Assembly: GCF_020515695.1 (NCBI RefSeq)
Contig: NZ_JAIWJA010000005.1
Span: 434,001-498,000 of the forward strand
Source: Pseudomonas sp. MWU16-30317
GTDB lineage: Bacteria; Pseudomonadota; Gammaproteobacteria; Pseudomonadales; Pseudomonadaceae
Direction of reading: 5' to 3'
DNA length: 64,000 nt
Shown: positions 8,267 through 16,437 of the stretch, piece after piece
Numbering within the stretch: the stretch's first letter is position 1
How the letters are laid out: every line of letters begins with the position of its first letter
Notes under the pieces: model-generated
What the model was told of the DNA's origin: nothing
Databases searched by the model: none
Seen by the model: only the letters and a program-made list of their open reading frames with translations
Made by a program: the position numbers and the translations under genes

Positions 8267-9602
8267 TTTGTCTCTTTTCCAATAGATCGACTGATACGAC
8301 AGGGTACATATTGAATATACCTCCGAAGAACGCAGCATCGGGTGATTCGGTTACCTGAAGCTGTTCTACATCGTGCATCAGCAGGCTGTACTCTTCAAAT
8401 TCGCTCCGGGCGAAGCCCTTGTTGGCCACACCTACTGAAAAGGAATACTGCCCAGCCTTCAAATTGATGTTGAACCGAAAGCTTACCTGGACCTGCGCGC
8501 CCATCAACTGCGGTTGGTCTTCCATGCCAAGAGCAAAGGTGCTCGTCTCGAAGATAGACCTGCCAAGCCGATCACGGACGATCAGACCATATGCAGGCCG
8601 CTCGAAATTCTTGTTCAGGCGTATCCGGAATCGCACGGTAAGCGACGTTTCGCTTTCTAGATGGGTGACTGGAGTGTGACTTGAGTCTAGAAGGCAGAAA
8701 TCTATGAGTTCCGCGTCACCGTTCGTAGTAGTAGTGGTAGCCTTGGTCCAGGCCTTGGGGTGTTCATCAGCGGTCAAGATTGTCGGCGTCAGCGCGGTGG
8801 CTTGATCGATGGATATTTCATTCGTGCTCATATCGGTTTTTTTGGCGACCAATCCCTGATAGAGATCGATGACGTCCCTTGGCGCACCGAAGCTGATCGT
8901 TTTGCCGTGGCTCAACAACAGCGCCTTGTTGCAGATGTGCTTTACAGTATTGGCATCGTGAGAGACGAATAGCAGCGTTCCTCCCCGCTCACGAAAGCTT
9001 TCAAGCCGCTGGAAGCACTTTTGCTGAAAATATGCATCGCCCACGGCCAACGCTTCATCGATAATGAGTATGTCGGGCTCGAATGCCGTGGATACCGCAA
9101 ACGCTACTCGCATCTGCATACCGCTGGAATACGAAGAAAGCGCTTGATCAAAATGCTCGCCAATGTCGGCAAACACCTCGATATCCGGAATCTTGTCTTC
9201 CACCTGCTGGCGGCTGAAACCAAGCAGCGCTCCGTTCATGTAGACGTTCTCGCGCCCGCTAAACTCGGGATTGAATCCAGATCCCAGCTCGAGTAACGCC
9301 GCCACTCGGCCGTTGACTGTCACCGTACCTTGTGTCGGCGTCAGAGTACCGGTAATTATCTGCAGCAGAGTACTTTTGCCACTGCCGTTCAAACCCACGA
9401 TACCGCAGGATTCGCCTTTGCGGACCTCTAGGAAGATCTCCCGCAGAGCCCAAAATTCCTTGAAATAGTCGTGGTGAGGCATTCCTAGCTTTCGATAAAT
9501 CTTCGGCAGGATGAATTGCTTAAGCTGATCTCGCGGGTGACTGAATATTTCAAATCGCTTCGATACACCCTCTACGCGAATGGCCAATTCTTCAGAGGAC
9601 AT
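8259..9602 (-). CDS. wzt: O-polysaccharide ABC transporter ATP-binding protein Wzt with C-terminal glycan-binding domain
   Basis: A 447-residue ATPase that powers export of finished O-polysaccharide with Wzm. The nucleotide-binding domain shows Walker A GLNGSGKST, signature SSYSSGMQMRVAF and Walker B DILIIDEALAVGD. Residues from about 290 onward form a beta-rich domain (ELIDFCLLDSSHTPV, TSLTVRFRIRLN, FSVGVANKGF) like the carbohydrate-binding C-terminus of Wzt proteins that recognise a capped or modified chain end. Length and this extra domain place it with the O9a type of Wzt rather than the short type. Its start lies within the last bases of wzm, eleven bases overlapping. Confidence 0.94.
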   Translation of the reverse strand: MSSEELAIRVEGVSKRFEIFSHPRDQLKQFILPKIYRKLGMPHHDYFKEFWALREIFLEVRKGESCGIVGLNGSGKSTLLQIITGTLTPTQGTVTVNGRVAALLELGSGFNPEFSGRENVYMNGALLGFSRQQVEDKIPDIEVFADIGEHFDQALSSYSSGMQMRVAFAVSTAFEPDILIIDEALAVGDAYFQQKCFQRLESFRERGGTLLFVSHDANTVKHICNKALLLSHGKTISFGAPRDVIDLYQGLVAKKTDMSTNEISIDQATALTPTILTADEHPKAWTKATTTTTNGDAELIDFCLLDSSHTPVTHLESETSLTVRFRIRLNKNFERPAYGLIVRDRLGRSIFETSTFALGMEDQPQLMGAQVQVSFRFNINLKAGQYSFSVGVANKGFARSEFEEYSLLMHDVEQLQVTESPDAAFFGGIFNMYPVVSVDLLEKRQNA

Positions 9603-10422
9603 TGGCGAACCCCTTCCTGGTTTTCTGAAACCAGCAATACCCTACCCACGCGAAACTAATGGCAATGCAAGAGTAAACCAGCAGTCCTCTTAGGTCTGGA
9701 AGTGAGCCATAGATCAGAATACCGCGAGCCTGCTCGATGATAAAGGTCAGCGGATTGAGCATCAACCATGACTGGAAGTCTGGTGGTAGCGCCGAGATTG
9801 GATAGAACACCGGTGATGCAAATAGTAGAAGGGTCATCAGCAACCCGATGGGGTGCGCAACATCTCTGAGATAAACGCCCAACGACGCGAGTATCCAGGC
9901 AATGCCCAGGGAAAGCACGATCAACGGGGCAACAATTGCCGGCAGGAAGATTGCCGTCCACGGGACCGCGCCGTTCACAATGAACTGCGCTGCCAGCAAG
10001 ACACCAGCGCTGACTACGGCGTGAAAAAAGGATGTGCCCATCGCAACGACGGGCAGGATTTCAAGTGGAAACACGACCTTTTTGACGTAACTCACGTTTT
10101 GCAGGATGAGTGATGGAGCTCGCATTAAAGTCTCTGCAAACAGACTATGGATAATCATGCCAGTGAACAGCAAAATCGCGAACTCGCTTTTACTGCCAGG
10201 CTCGCCAGTTCCCCACCGCGCCTTGAAGACCACCGAGAAAACCAGCGTATAAATTACCAAAAGCAGGATCGGGCTCGCGAAGGACCAAAGGATCCCCATT
10301 ACCGACCCTTTGTACCGCCCAATTACCTCCCGCTTCGTCATCTGGCTGATGAGATGGCGATGAACCCACATGCTTCGCAGCAGCGAGCGCAGGGAAACTG
10401 GCGCTGGAGCATGGGGGTTCAT
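9592..10422 (-). CDS. wzm: O-polysaccharide ABC transporter permease Wzm
   Basis: A 276-residue ABC-2 type permease with about six membrane segments and the family start around LISQMTKREVIGRYKGSVMGILWSFASPILL. Together with Wzt it forms the inner-membrane channel for undecaprenyl-linked O-antigen. It overlaps wzt at its 3' end and the large glycosyltransferase gene at its 5' end (ATGA-type), so the three are one transcription unit. Its presence, and the absence of wzx/wzy genes in the window, point to ABC-dependent O-antigen assembly. Confidence 0.94.
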   Translation of the reverse strand: MNPHAPAPVSLRSLLRSMWVHRHLISQMTKREVIGRYKGSVMGILWSFASPILLLVIYTLVFSVVFKARWGTGEPGSKSEFAILLFTGMIIHSLFAETLMRAPSLILQNVSYVKKVVFPLEILPVVAMGTSFFHAVVSAGVLLAAQFIVNGAVPWTAIFLPAIVAPLIVLSLGIAWILASLGVYLRDVAHPIGLLMTLLLFASPVFYPISALPPDFQSWLMLNPLTFIIEQARGILIYGSLPDLRGLLVYSCIAISFAWVGYCWFQKTRKGFANVL

Positions 10423-12362
10423 TGGCGCAGTTTCCTTTTCAATACATCAAGGCGTGCTGATAGCCCGTGTGTTCTTATCGCCTGTATCTGCGCCTTGACC
10501 CAAGCCTTGTTCATCATCAAGCGTACAACTTTAATTGCCCGTGGTTGAGCCACGACCGGAGCTGGCGTATTGGCTAGGTAAAAGCCTGCACTGATAGTGA
10601 GGGCTTGCGGGTTGAAGGCTTTGATGACTTCAGTCTCGAAACCAGCATCCCAGGTTCGCTCAGGAAAGGCTTGCCGTAGATCTAGAATTACAGTGGCAGG
10701 CAGCAGGTGTTTGATTTCGCCGACCAAGAGCACCGCTTGCGGTCTGCCGTCCAGGTAGGGTAGGGCAATGGAGATATCGTTGGGTAAAGTCTTGGTCCGG
10801 TATATAAAACGCGCGAAGCCAGGCGGGCCGGCTTCATCTACATGGCCGAAGTCGATAAGTTCTTGAACGGTGTGAATTGGGGAATAGCCATCGGACATGA
10901 TGACTGCCGTAGCGGCGCAGTTCACCGCCGGGTCGTTCAGCAATGCGCCTGCCAGAGTACTCACATGATTTGACAGCAACTCTTCATTGGGCGCCACAAA
11001 AATCAAGCCGTCAGCATTCACCGACTCAGCCACGAGTTCAGACAGGATTTCGCCCAGCCGGCGTCTGGCTTTTATTTCAGGATGGATACCATACTTATAG
11101 GTGTCTACTTCCCTCAACCTGATCTCGATTGGCGCACGTGCAATGCGTGCCTCAATCTCAGAGCGAAATCGTTCCGCGTCGTGGCTGTCAATCACCAGGG
11201 TAGTGGTGACATTCGAATAGTCTTGCAGGCTGGCACTCTGGACCTGCCGCTCTAACGCCTCCGTACTGAACTCCAGCAGTAGCAAGTTAAGGGTAACATG
11301 CATCTGCTCTGGGGAAGGAAGGTGTCGCTTGGCCAGTTGCGATTTTCGCTCGGTGAGTCCTGAGTATAGATCGCTGAGGCTACCGATCAACGTATATTGT
11401 TCGTTGAATATACATTGGGCTTTCGTGATTTTCTCAAGTGCCTGCTGGGGATTGTCTTCAATCCAGCGCAGATGAGCCGTGATATCGCAGTAGATCTGCT
11501 CCATGGACGAGCGACTGTCGATGTAAAGCAATGAGTCGCCGAAAAAGCGGCGGGCGAACGGGTTTTCATCGCAAATGACAAGCGTGCCCGCAGCAATAGT
11601 TTCAAACAGACGGTTGGACATCAGCTCCGAGTCTCGATGCGCTTGCGAGGACAGCACGAGGGCTGCACCTGCGGTCGCAATTTCATCGATCATGGAAAAA
11701 CCATCAAAGGGAATCTCGCGCATGTAGCTTTGGTATCCCTCCCATACGCGGACACCTTGGAAAATAGTAGGACCGTAGATTTTCAAGAGGCCAGTGGGGT
11801 CGAGCCGCTTCAGAACTTCTTGCTGGCGGGATTGGCGACTGCTGACGATGGCCTCCCAATTGATGCCCGCATAGAAAAGCTTTCCGTCCCCCAGTGAAGG
11901 CCCATGAACAATACCGGGGGTGGAGTGATACAGCTTGTAGCGCGCAGGTAAATGGGTGGTCGACCCTCGAATCATCCTCGACACGTGGTCGTCAGCTGCC
12001 GATGAGCTGCAGCTGATAAAATCATCATGAGTAGTGAGGTTCCTAGAGCAGCGTTGGTAACCCCACTCATGATAAAACTTAAGCGGGTTCCATAGTGCAA
12101 CGAAAGAGAATGCGTCATAGAGTTTAGGTGTGTCGTAATGGAGATGGATGACGAAGTCGACATTCTGCTTGTTGACCTTCGTATCAGGCGCGGATATAAA
12201 TGTGCCATCTGCATTTATCTCGAGACATTCCACACCGATCGCAGCGGCAGCGATTTTCAATCGCGCTATGCATTCATCTTCTGCCGTTTTAATTCCTGGC
12301 CACAGCTTTACGATCCCGAACCGGCCAAGGACGCCCTCAGGCAGGGAAAATTTAATACTCAT
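10419..12362 (-). CDS. two-domain glycosyltransferase of the O-antigen cluster
   Basis: A protein of 647 residues. The N-terminal part (about residues 1-330) resembles GT-B glycosyltransferases of the CgeB/GT1 kind: it ends in LMSNRLFETIAAGTLVICDE, the usual donor-binding region, followed by DSLLYIDS. The second half (from about residue 355) looks like a GT2-like domain with TTTLVIDSHDAERF and ADGLIFVAPNEELL. Two activities would let one protein add two sugars of the repeat. The ATG at 12362 is chosen because MSIKFSLPEG is a natural start; an in-frame TTG at 12410 is the alternative, and neither has a strong ribosome site. It is coupled to wzm downstream. Confidence 0.72.
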   Translation of the reverse strand: MSIKFSLPEGVLGRFGIVKLWPGIKTAEDECIARLKIAAAAIGVECLEINADGTFISAPDTKVNKQNVDFVIHLHYDTPKLYDAFSFVALWNPLKFYHEWGYQRCSRNLTTHDDFISCSSSAADDHVSRMIRGSTTHLPARYKLYHSTPGIVHGPSLGDGKLFYAGINWEAIVSSRQSRQQEVLKRLDPTGLLKIYGPTIFQGVRVWEGYQSYMREIPFDGFSMIDEIATAGAALVLSSQAHRDSELMSNRLFETIAAGTLVICDENPFARRFFGDSLLYIDSRSSMEQIYCDITAHLRWIEDNPQQALEKITKAQCIFNEQYTLIGSLSDLYSGLTERKSQLAKRHLPSPEQMHVTLNLLLLEFSTEALERQVQSASLQDYSNVTTTLVIDSHDAERFRSEIEARIARAPIEIRLREVDTYKYGIHPEIKARRRLGEILSELVAESVNADGLIFVAPNEELLSNHVSTLAGALLNDPAVNCAATAVIMSDGYSPIHTVQELIDFGHVDEAGPPGFARFIYRTKTLPNDISIALPYLDGRPQAVLLVGEIKHLLPATVILDLRQAFPERTWDAGFETEVIKAFNPQALTISAGFYLANTPAPVVAQPRAIKVVRLMMNKAWVKAQIQAIRTHGLSARLDVLKRKLRQ

Positions 12363-12418
12363 TGCGCTGTACCCGGAAATCGACGTTGAAAAAAGACGGA
12401 AGTAACCCAATGCCAGAA

Positions 12419-13420
12419 TTAGAGATCAATGCGCGCACCGGGCGCCGGCGCCTCCAGCAGACTCAGGAAATCTTCATAGGCGCCTTTCAATCCAGCCATT
12501 TCCGCAACCCGAGGGCGCCAGCCAAGCTTTTTGATCTTGCTGCTGTCCAGCAGCTTGCGCATCGTACCGTTTGGTTTGTTCTTGTCATATACAATCTGCC
12601 CACGAAAGCCAACAACTTCAGCGATCATTTCAGCGAGATCTGCAATTGCTAAGTCGTGGTTGCAGCCAATGTTGTATAGGTCATGAGTAGTGGAAGCAAG
12701 CATCACGCACTTCAGCGCCTCAGCCAAGTCATCTACATGAAGTAGTTCACGACGCGGCGTTCCGTCACCCCACACAATGAATTCACTCTTTTTTTGAATT
12801 TTTGCTTCGTGCGTCCGGCGAATGATGCCAGCAACGACGTGGCTGTGCTGCGAGTGATAGTTATCGCCTGGGCCATAGAGATTCGGCGGAATCACCGAAA
12901 CAAAATCGCATCCATACTGTTTTCGATAAGCTCTGCACATTTCGATGCCGGCAATCTTGCTGACTGCATAGGCGCGAACGCTTTCGTCTAGAGGGCCGCT
13001 GAGGAGCGCCTCTTCGGCAATCGGTTGCTCGGCATTTTTAGGGTAGGTGCAATTGGTGGCTACAAATAGTAACTTTTTCACGCCTATTTTATGGGCGCCA
13101 GATATGACATTCGTTTGAATCATCAAGTTGTCGTATATAAAAGATGCGGGGAGTGTTGAGTTTGCGTGAATACCGCCTACTTTGGCGCCCACATGAAAAA
13201 TGTAGTCTGGACGATTCTTGTCCATCCAATCGTAAACCGCCGCTTGGTCGGTCAGATCCAACTCCTGCCTGGACGTCAGGAGCAGTTGGACATCCTCACC
13301 CTCGAATAGTCGAACGACGGCTGATCCCAGCATCCCTCGGTGGCCGGTGATCCAGACCTTCTTGCCTGCGAGGCTCGGTGCGGAACCTTGCTCTGGTGCC
13401 ATGGCGGTTGTTAACGGCAT
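12419..13420 (-). CDS. GDP-L-fucose synthase-like NAD(P)-dependent epimerase/reductase (second copy)
   Basis: A 333-residue extended SDR with the GDP-fucose synthase layout: VWITGHRGMLGSAVVRLF, VGAKVGGIHANSTLPASF, the catalytic YAVSKIAG and VIPPNLYGPGDNYH. Where the partial fcl at the start of the window has LGSSC, this copy has ATNCTYPK: the cysteine is kept but the serine position is a threonine. It also has a 15-20 residue N-terminal extension. It may be a true second GDP-fucose synthase or make a related 6-deoxyhexose. It is the first gene of the minus-strand run and faces the plus-strand wbp genes across a 718-base gap. Confidence 0.85.
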   Translation of the reverse strand: MPLTTAMAPEQGSAPSLAGKKVWITGHRGMLGSAVVRLFEGEDVQLLLTSRQELDLTDQAAVYDWMDKNRPDYIFHVGAKVGGIHANSTLPASFIYDNLMIQTNVISGAHKIGVKKLLFVATNCTYPKNAEQPIAEEALLSGPLDESVRAYAVSKIAGIEMCRAYRKQYGCDFVSVIPPNLYGPGDNYHSQHSHVVAGIIRRTHEAKIQKKSEFIVWGDGTPRRELLHVDDLAEALKCVMLASTTHDLYNIGCNHDLAIADLAEMIAEVVGFRGQIVYDKNKPNGTMRKLLDSSKIKKLGWRPRVAEMAGLKGAYEDFLSLLEAPAPGARIDL

Positions 13421-14138
13421 TTGTCCATCCTAAATATTCAGAAAGCTTCGCGGTTCACCTTCACCTACGGCGGGTATCTGTCAGCGGATAGCGCGGTACG
13501 CCCATCGAACGCCAGCTGTCGCGTCCGGCATCCCTACGCAGCGCTTATACCCATGGACCGCCCTAAGCATCAAGTGGAACAAATCAAATCGGGCTGATAG
13601 TCCTCACATTACACCCTTACGCAAGCGTAGATCGAGAGGCTGGGGCGGTCGTGGCATCCAGCTCTGCCTAAGTAGGCTTCAGGTGCTGCGCAGTAGTCAT
13701 TCAAGTCCCCTGTGCAGGCGTTGTGCGGACAAAATAACTGGCTTCAAAGCGGTTCGTCCACCCGTAAGGCCACATCCGATTGAATTTTTTCAATTTTCAG
13801 TCAATTAGCGGCCTAGCAGCGCCGCCAAAAGGTGGCACAACTGTCTCTAATTATTTCATTGTGGTGGCTATATGGTGTCACGGCTAATCCAATAGTGACA
13901 GCGTCCAAGCCGGTTGGGTCGTTTCGGCCCCCCTAAATTTGGGCCGTTCCCGGCTAGCGGCTCATTGCCCCAAGCATATAGCCCTCAGGGAATTGTGGCC
14001 GTTTTCAGATCCCAAACTTGTACGCGCGTATCGCTCGCGTTATTGTGCGCCGCACTCGAGATCTGTAGATGTTCACGGACCGAAGCGTTAATTTTAACTT
14101 GCTGCTCGTGTAGGCTTCGTAGGCAGGGGATAATGGTC
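13421..14138. other. 718-base divergent intergenic region
   Basis: This gap separates the minus-strand fcl-like gene from the plus-strand SDR-wbpL-wbpM genes, so it should hold promoters for both. I see no convincing coding sequence, no JUMPstart/ops element and no clear terminator. The stretch 13780-13900 is locally AT-rich (for example around TAATTATTTCATTG) and is the likeliest promoter zone, but no -35/-10 pair stands out enough to call. Confidence 0.4.
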
Positions 14139-15098
14139 ATGTCTATTTTGGTTACTGGAGGCACCGGTTTCGTCGGTGCCACATTGCTCGAATCCTTCGC
14201 CAACTCCGACTGCGTTGCTCTAAAAGCCTGTGTTCGCACCCCCCCGATCAATCCATCCGAAAGAATCTCCTATGTGCGGGTCCCATCAATAGATGCCCGA
14301 ACGGATTGGTCCCAGCTGCTGCCAGGCGTGAATGTAGTGGTTCACACTGCGGCTCGGGTACACGTCATGGATCCGCGTGCCCAGGACGACAAAGACCAGT
14401 ATTTCGAAATCAACGTTGCCGGAACAATAAGGCTAGCCGAGCAAGCAGCGGCGGCAGGCGTAAAGCGCTTCATTTTCCTGAGCTCGATCAAAGTTAACGG
14501 TGAAGGGACAACCCCAGATCGGATGTTTACCGCAGACGACCCTCCCGCGCCCATGGATGCGTATGCAGTGTCCAAAGCCGAGGCGGAGACCAGGCTACTC
14601 AGGCTGGCATCCCGCTCAGCTATGGAGGTCGTGATCATTCGTCCGGTGCTTGTCTACGGTCCAGGCGTAAAAGCTAACTTCCTGAGCATGATGCGCTGGC
14701 TTGACCGGGGTATTCCGCTGCCGCTCGGCAGTATCAAGAATCTCCGTAGTCTGGTCGCGGTTGGAAACTTGGTGGATTTCATAAGGCTTTGCGCGGTGCA
14801 TCCAGGTGCAGCCAATCAAATCTTTCTGGTTAGCGATGGCGAGGATCTTTCCACGAGCGATTTGCTGCGCCGCACCGCTCGGTCGTTATCAGTGACGCCG
14901 CGGCTGTTCCGCTTCCCCGCCGATATTCTCGGAAGAATTGCCAAGCTTTTTGGAAAGACTCCGCAACTTGAACGATTGGCAGGATCTCTACAGGTTGACA
15001 TTACCAAGAACAAGCTGCTGTTAGGTTGGGTGCCGCCTATTCCGGTCGATGAGGCACTCCAGCAAACGGCGTCTTTTTACAAGAAATTTCAGAGTTGA
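14139..15098 (+). CDS. NAD-dependent epimerase/dehydratase upstream of wbpL (WbpV-like)
   Basis: A 319-residue extended SDR. It opens with SILVTGGTGFVGATLLESF and carries the catalytic serine in FIFLSSIKVNGEGT and the YAVSKAEAE motif; FPADILGRIAKLFGK near the C-terminus is typical of the UDP-hexose 4-epimerase-like enzymes found directly before wbpL in pseudomonads. The ATG at 14139 is chosen over the one at 14133 because AGGGGA lies eight bases before it. It probably makes or interconverts the UDP-HexNAc used by WbpL. Residue motifs do not fix the exact sugar. Confidence 0.85.
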   Translation: MSILVTGGTGFVGATLLESFANSDCVALKACVRTPPINPSERISYVRVPSIDARTDWSQLLPGVNVVVHTAARVHVMDPRAQDDKDQYFEINVAGTIRLAEQAAAAGVKRFIFLSSIKVNGEGTTPDRMFTADDPPAPMDAYAVSKAEAETRLLRLASRSAMEVVIIRPVLVYGPGVKANFLSMMRWLDRGIPLPLGSIKNLRSLVAVGNLVDFIRLCAVHPGAANQIFLVSDGEDLSTSDLLRRTARSLSVTPRLFRFPADILGRIAKLFGKTPQLERLAGSLQVDITKNKLLLGWVPPIPVDEALQQTASFYKKFQS

Positions 15099-15227
15099 CC
15101 GGATTTAAACAGTCCTTTCTGATTCGTCGAGGATCCGCGATGCGTCTCTTTGGGTGACCGGGGCGCCGTAATCCGCGCGACTTCAGGACCTGCGACGTGT
15201 ATCGAGTATTTTGGAAGATATGAAGTG

Positions 15228-16235
15228 ATGATATTGGTGGTGATGGGCGCGTTGCTTTCCTGGGGGCTGACAGGCTTGGTTCGGCAATATGCGCTGAAGC
15301 GCAGTGTCATGGATATACCCAATGAGCGTAGCTCTCACTCCGTGCCTACGCCTCGGGGAGGTGGTGTCGCAATAGTGCTGACGTTTTTGTTGGGGGCAGC
15401 GATGTTCTATTCCATGGGGCTGCTGAACACTTCCTTCTTTGTTGGGTGCTGCGGGGCAGGTGCCTTGATCGCCGCCATTGGATTCCTCGACGACCATGGT
15501 CATATCCCGGCGCGGTGGAGATTGCTTGGGCATTTTGCTGCGGCTATCTGGGCGCTGATCTGGCTCGGCGGGATGCCGCCCATTAAGCTTTTCGGACTTA
15601 CATTTTCAATGGGGTGGGCCGGGCATGTTCTTGCCGTTCTGTACCTAGTATGGCTACTCAATTTGTACAACTTTATGGACGGCATCGACGGCATTGCTAG
15701 CATAGAGGCCATATCGGTTTGTCTTGGAGCATGCTCGCTGTATGGCATCAGTGGCCAATCCTCACTTGCCATCGTCCCCCTGTTCTTGGCTGCGGTTGTT
15801 GTTGGATTTCTCATGTGGAACTTCCCTCCCGCGAAAATATTCATGGGAGACGCAGGCAGCGGTTTCCTCGGCATCGTGCTTGGGATCCTGTCACTGCAAG
15901 GTGCTAGCCAGGCACCAGAGTTTTTCTGCTCCTGGCTCATTTTATTAGGCGTGTTTATCGTCGATGCGACATTTACACTAATCCGCCGTCTGGTGCGTGG
16001 GGATCGAGTTTATGAAGCTCACCGTAGTCATGGATACCAATACGCGTCGCGGAAGTTCGGCAGCCACCGGACGGTCATACTGGCGGTGGCGGTTATCAAT
16101 ATGGTTTGGCTGGTTCCCCTGGCGATCTGCGTGGTGATGAAGTGGCTTCCAGGAATCGGCGGATTGGCCCTAGCTTATGGTCCTTTGCTACTGATGGCTA
16201 TTAAGTATCATTCTGGGGAGTTGGAGAGACTCTGA
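15228..16235 (+). CDS. wbpL: undecaprenyl-phosphate glycosyl-1-phosphate transferase WbpL (MraY/WecA family)
   Basis: A 335-residue polytopic enzyme that starts O-antigen synthesis by moving a HexNAc-1-phosphate onto undecaprenyl phosphate on the cytoplasmic side. It has about ten membrane segments, the early VMDIPNERSSHSVPTPRGGG, the acidic FLDDHGHIPARWR, the NFMDGIDGIA loop and PPAKIFMGDAGSGFLG, all hallmarks of the family, and RLVRGDRVYEAHRSHGYQ near the end. The ATG at 15228 follows a GGAAG site; upstream in-frame codons give a non-family extension. It sits between the SDR gene and wbpM as in other pseudomonads. Confidence 0.93.
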   Translation: MILVVMGALLSWGLTGLVRQYALKRSVMDIPNERSSHSVPTPRGGGVAIVLTFLLGAAMFYSMGLLNTSFFVGCCGAGALIAAIGFLDDHGHIPARWRLLGHFAAAIWALIWLGGMPPIKLFGLTFSMGWAGHVLAVLYLVWLLNLYNFMDGIDGIASIEAISVCLGACSLYGISGQSSLAIVPLFLAAVVVGFLMWNFPPAKIFMGDAGSGFLGIVLGILSLQGASQAPEFFCSWLILLGVFIVDATFTLIRRLVRGDRVYEAHRSHGYQYASRKFGSHRTVILAVAVINMVWLVPLAICVVMKWLPGIGGLALAYGPLLLMAIKYHSGELERL

Positions 16236-16437
16236 AAACTGAGTCAATTTATGAATTCTAAGATGGAAACACTGTTTTTGATGCTTGCACAAGGTGTGTG
16301 TGCTTCAATACGTGACGTTTATGGCTGACAGGCTCATCGGATGATCAAATCTACTGCGGTCCACTCTTTTGACGCTCTCCGGAGGCGTGGCAGGTCCTTC
16401 GGTGGCATTGATACGTCGCAGCTCGGTTTGGTTCGTG

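Noticed and set aside
13421..14138. JUMPstart/ops antitermination element before the O-antigen genes
   Set aside because: No GGCGGTAGC-type core in a suitable place on either strand.
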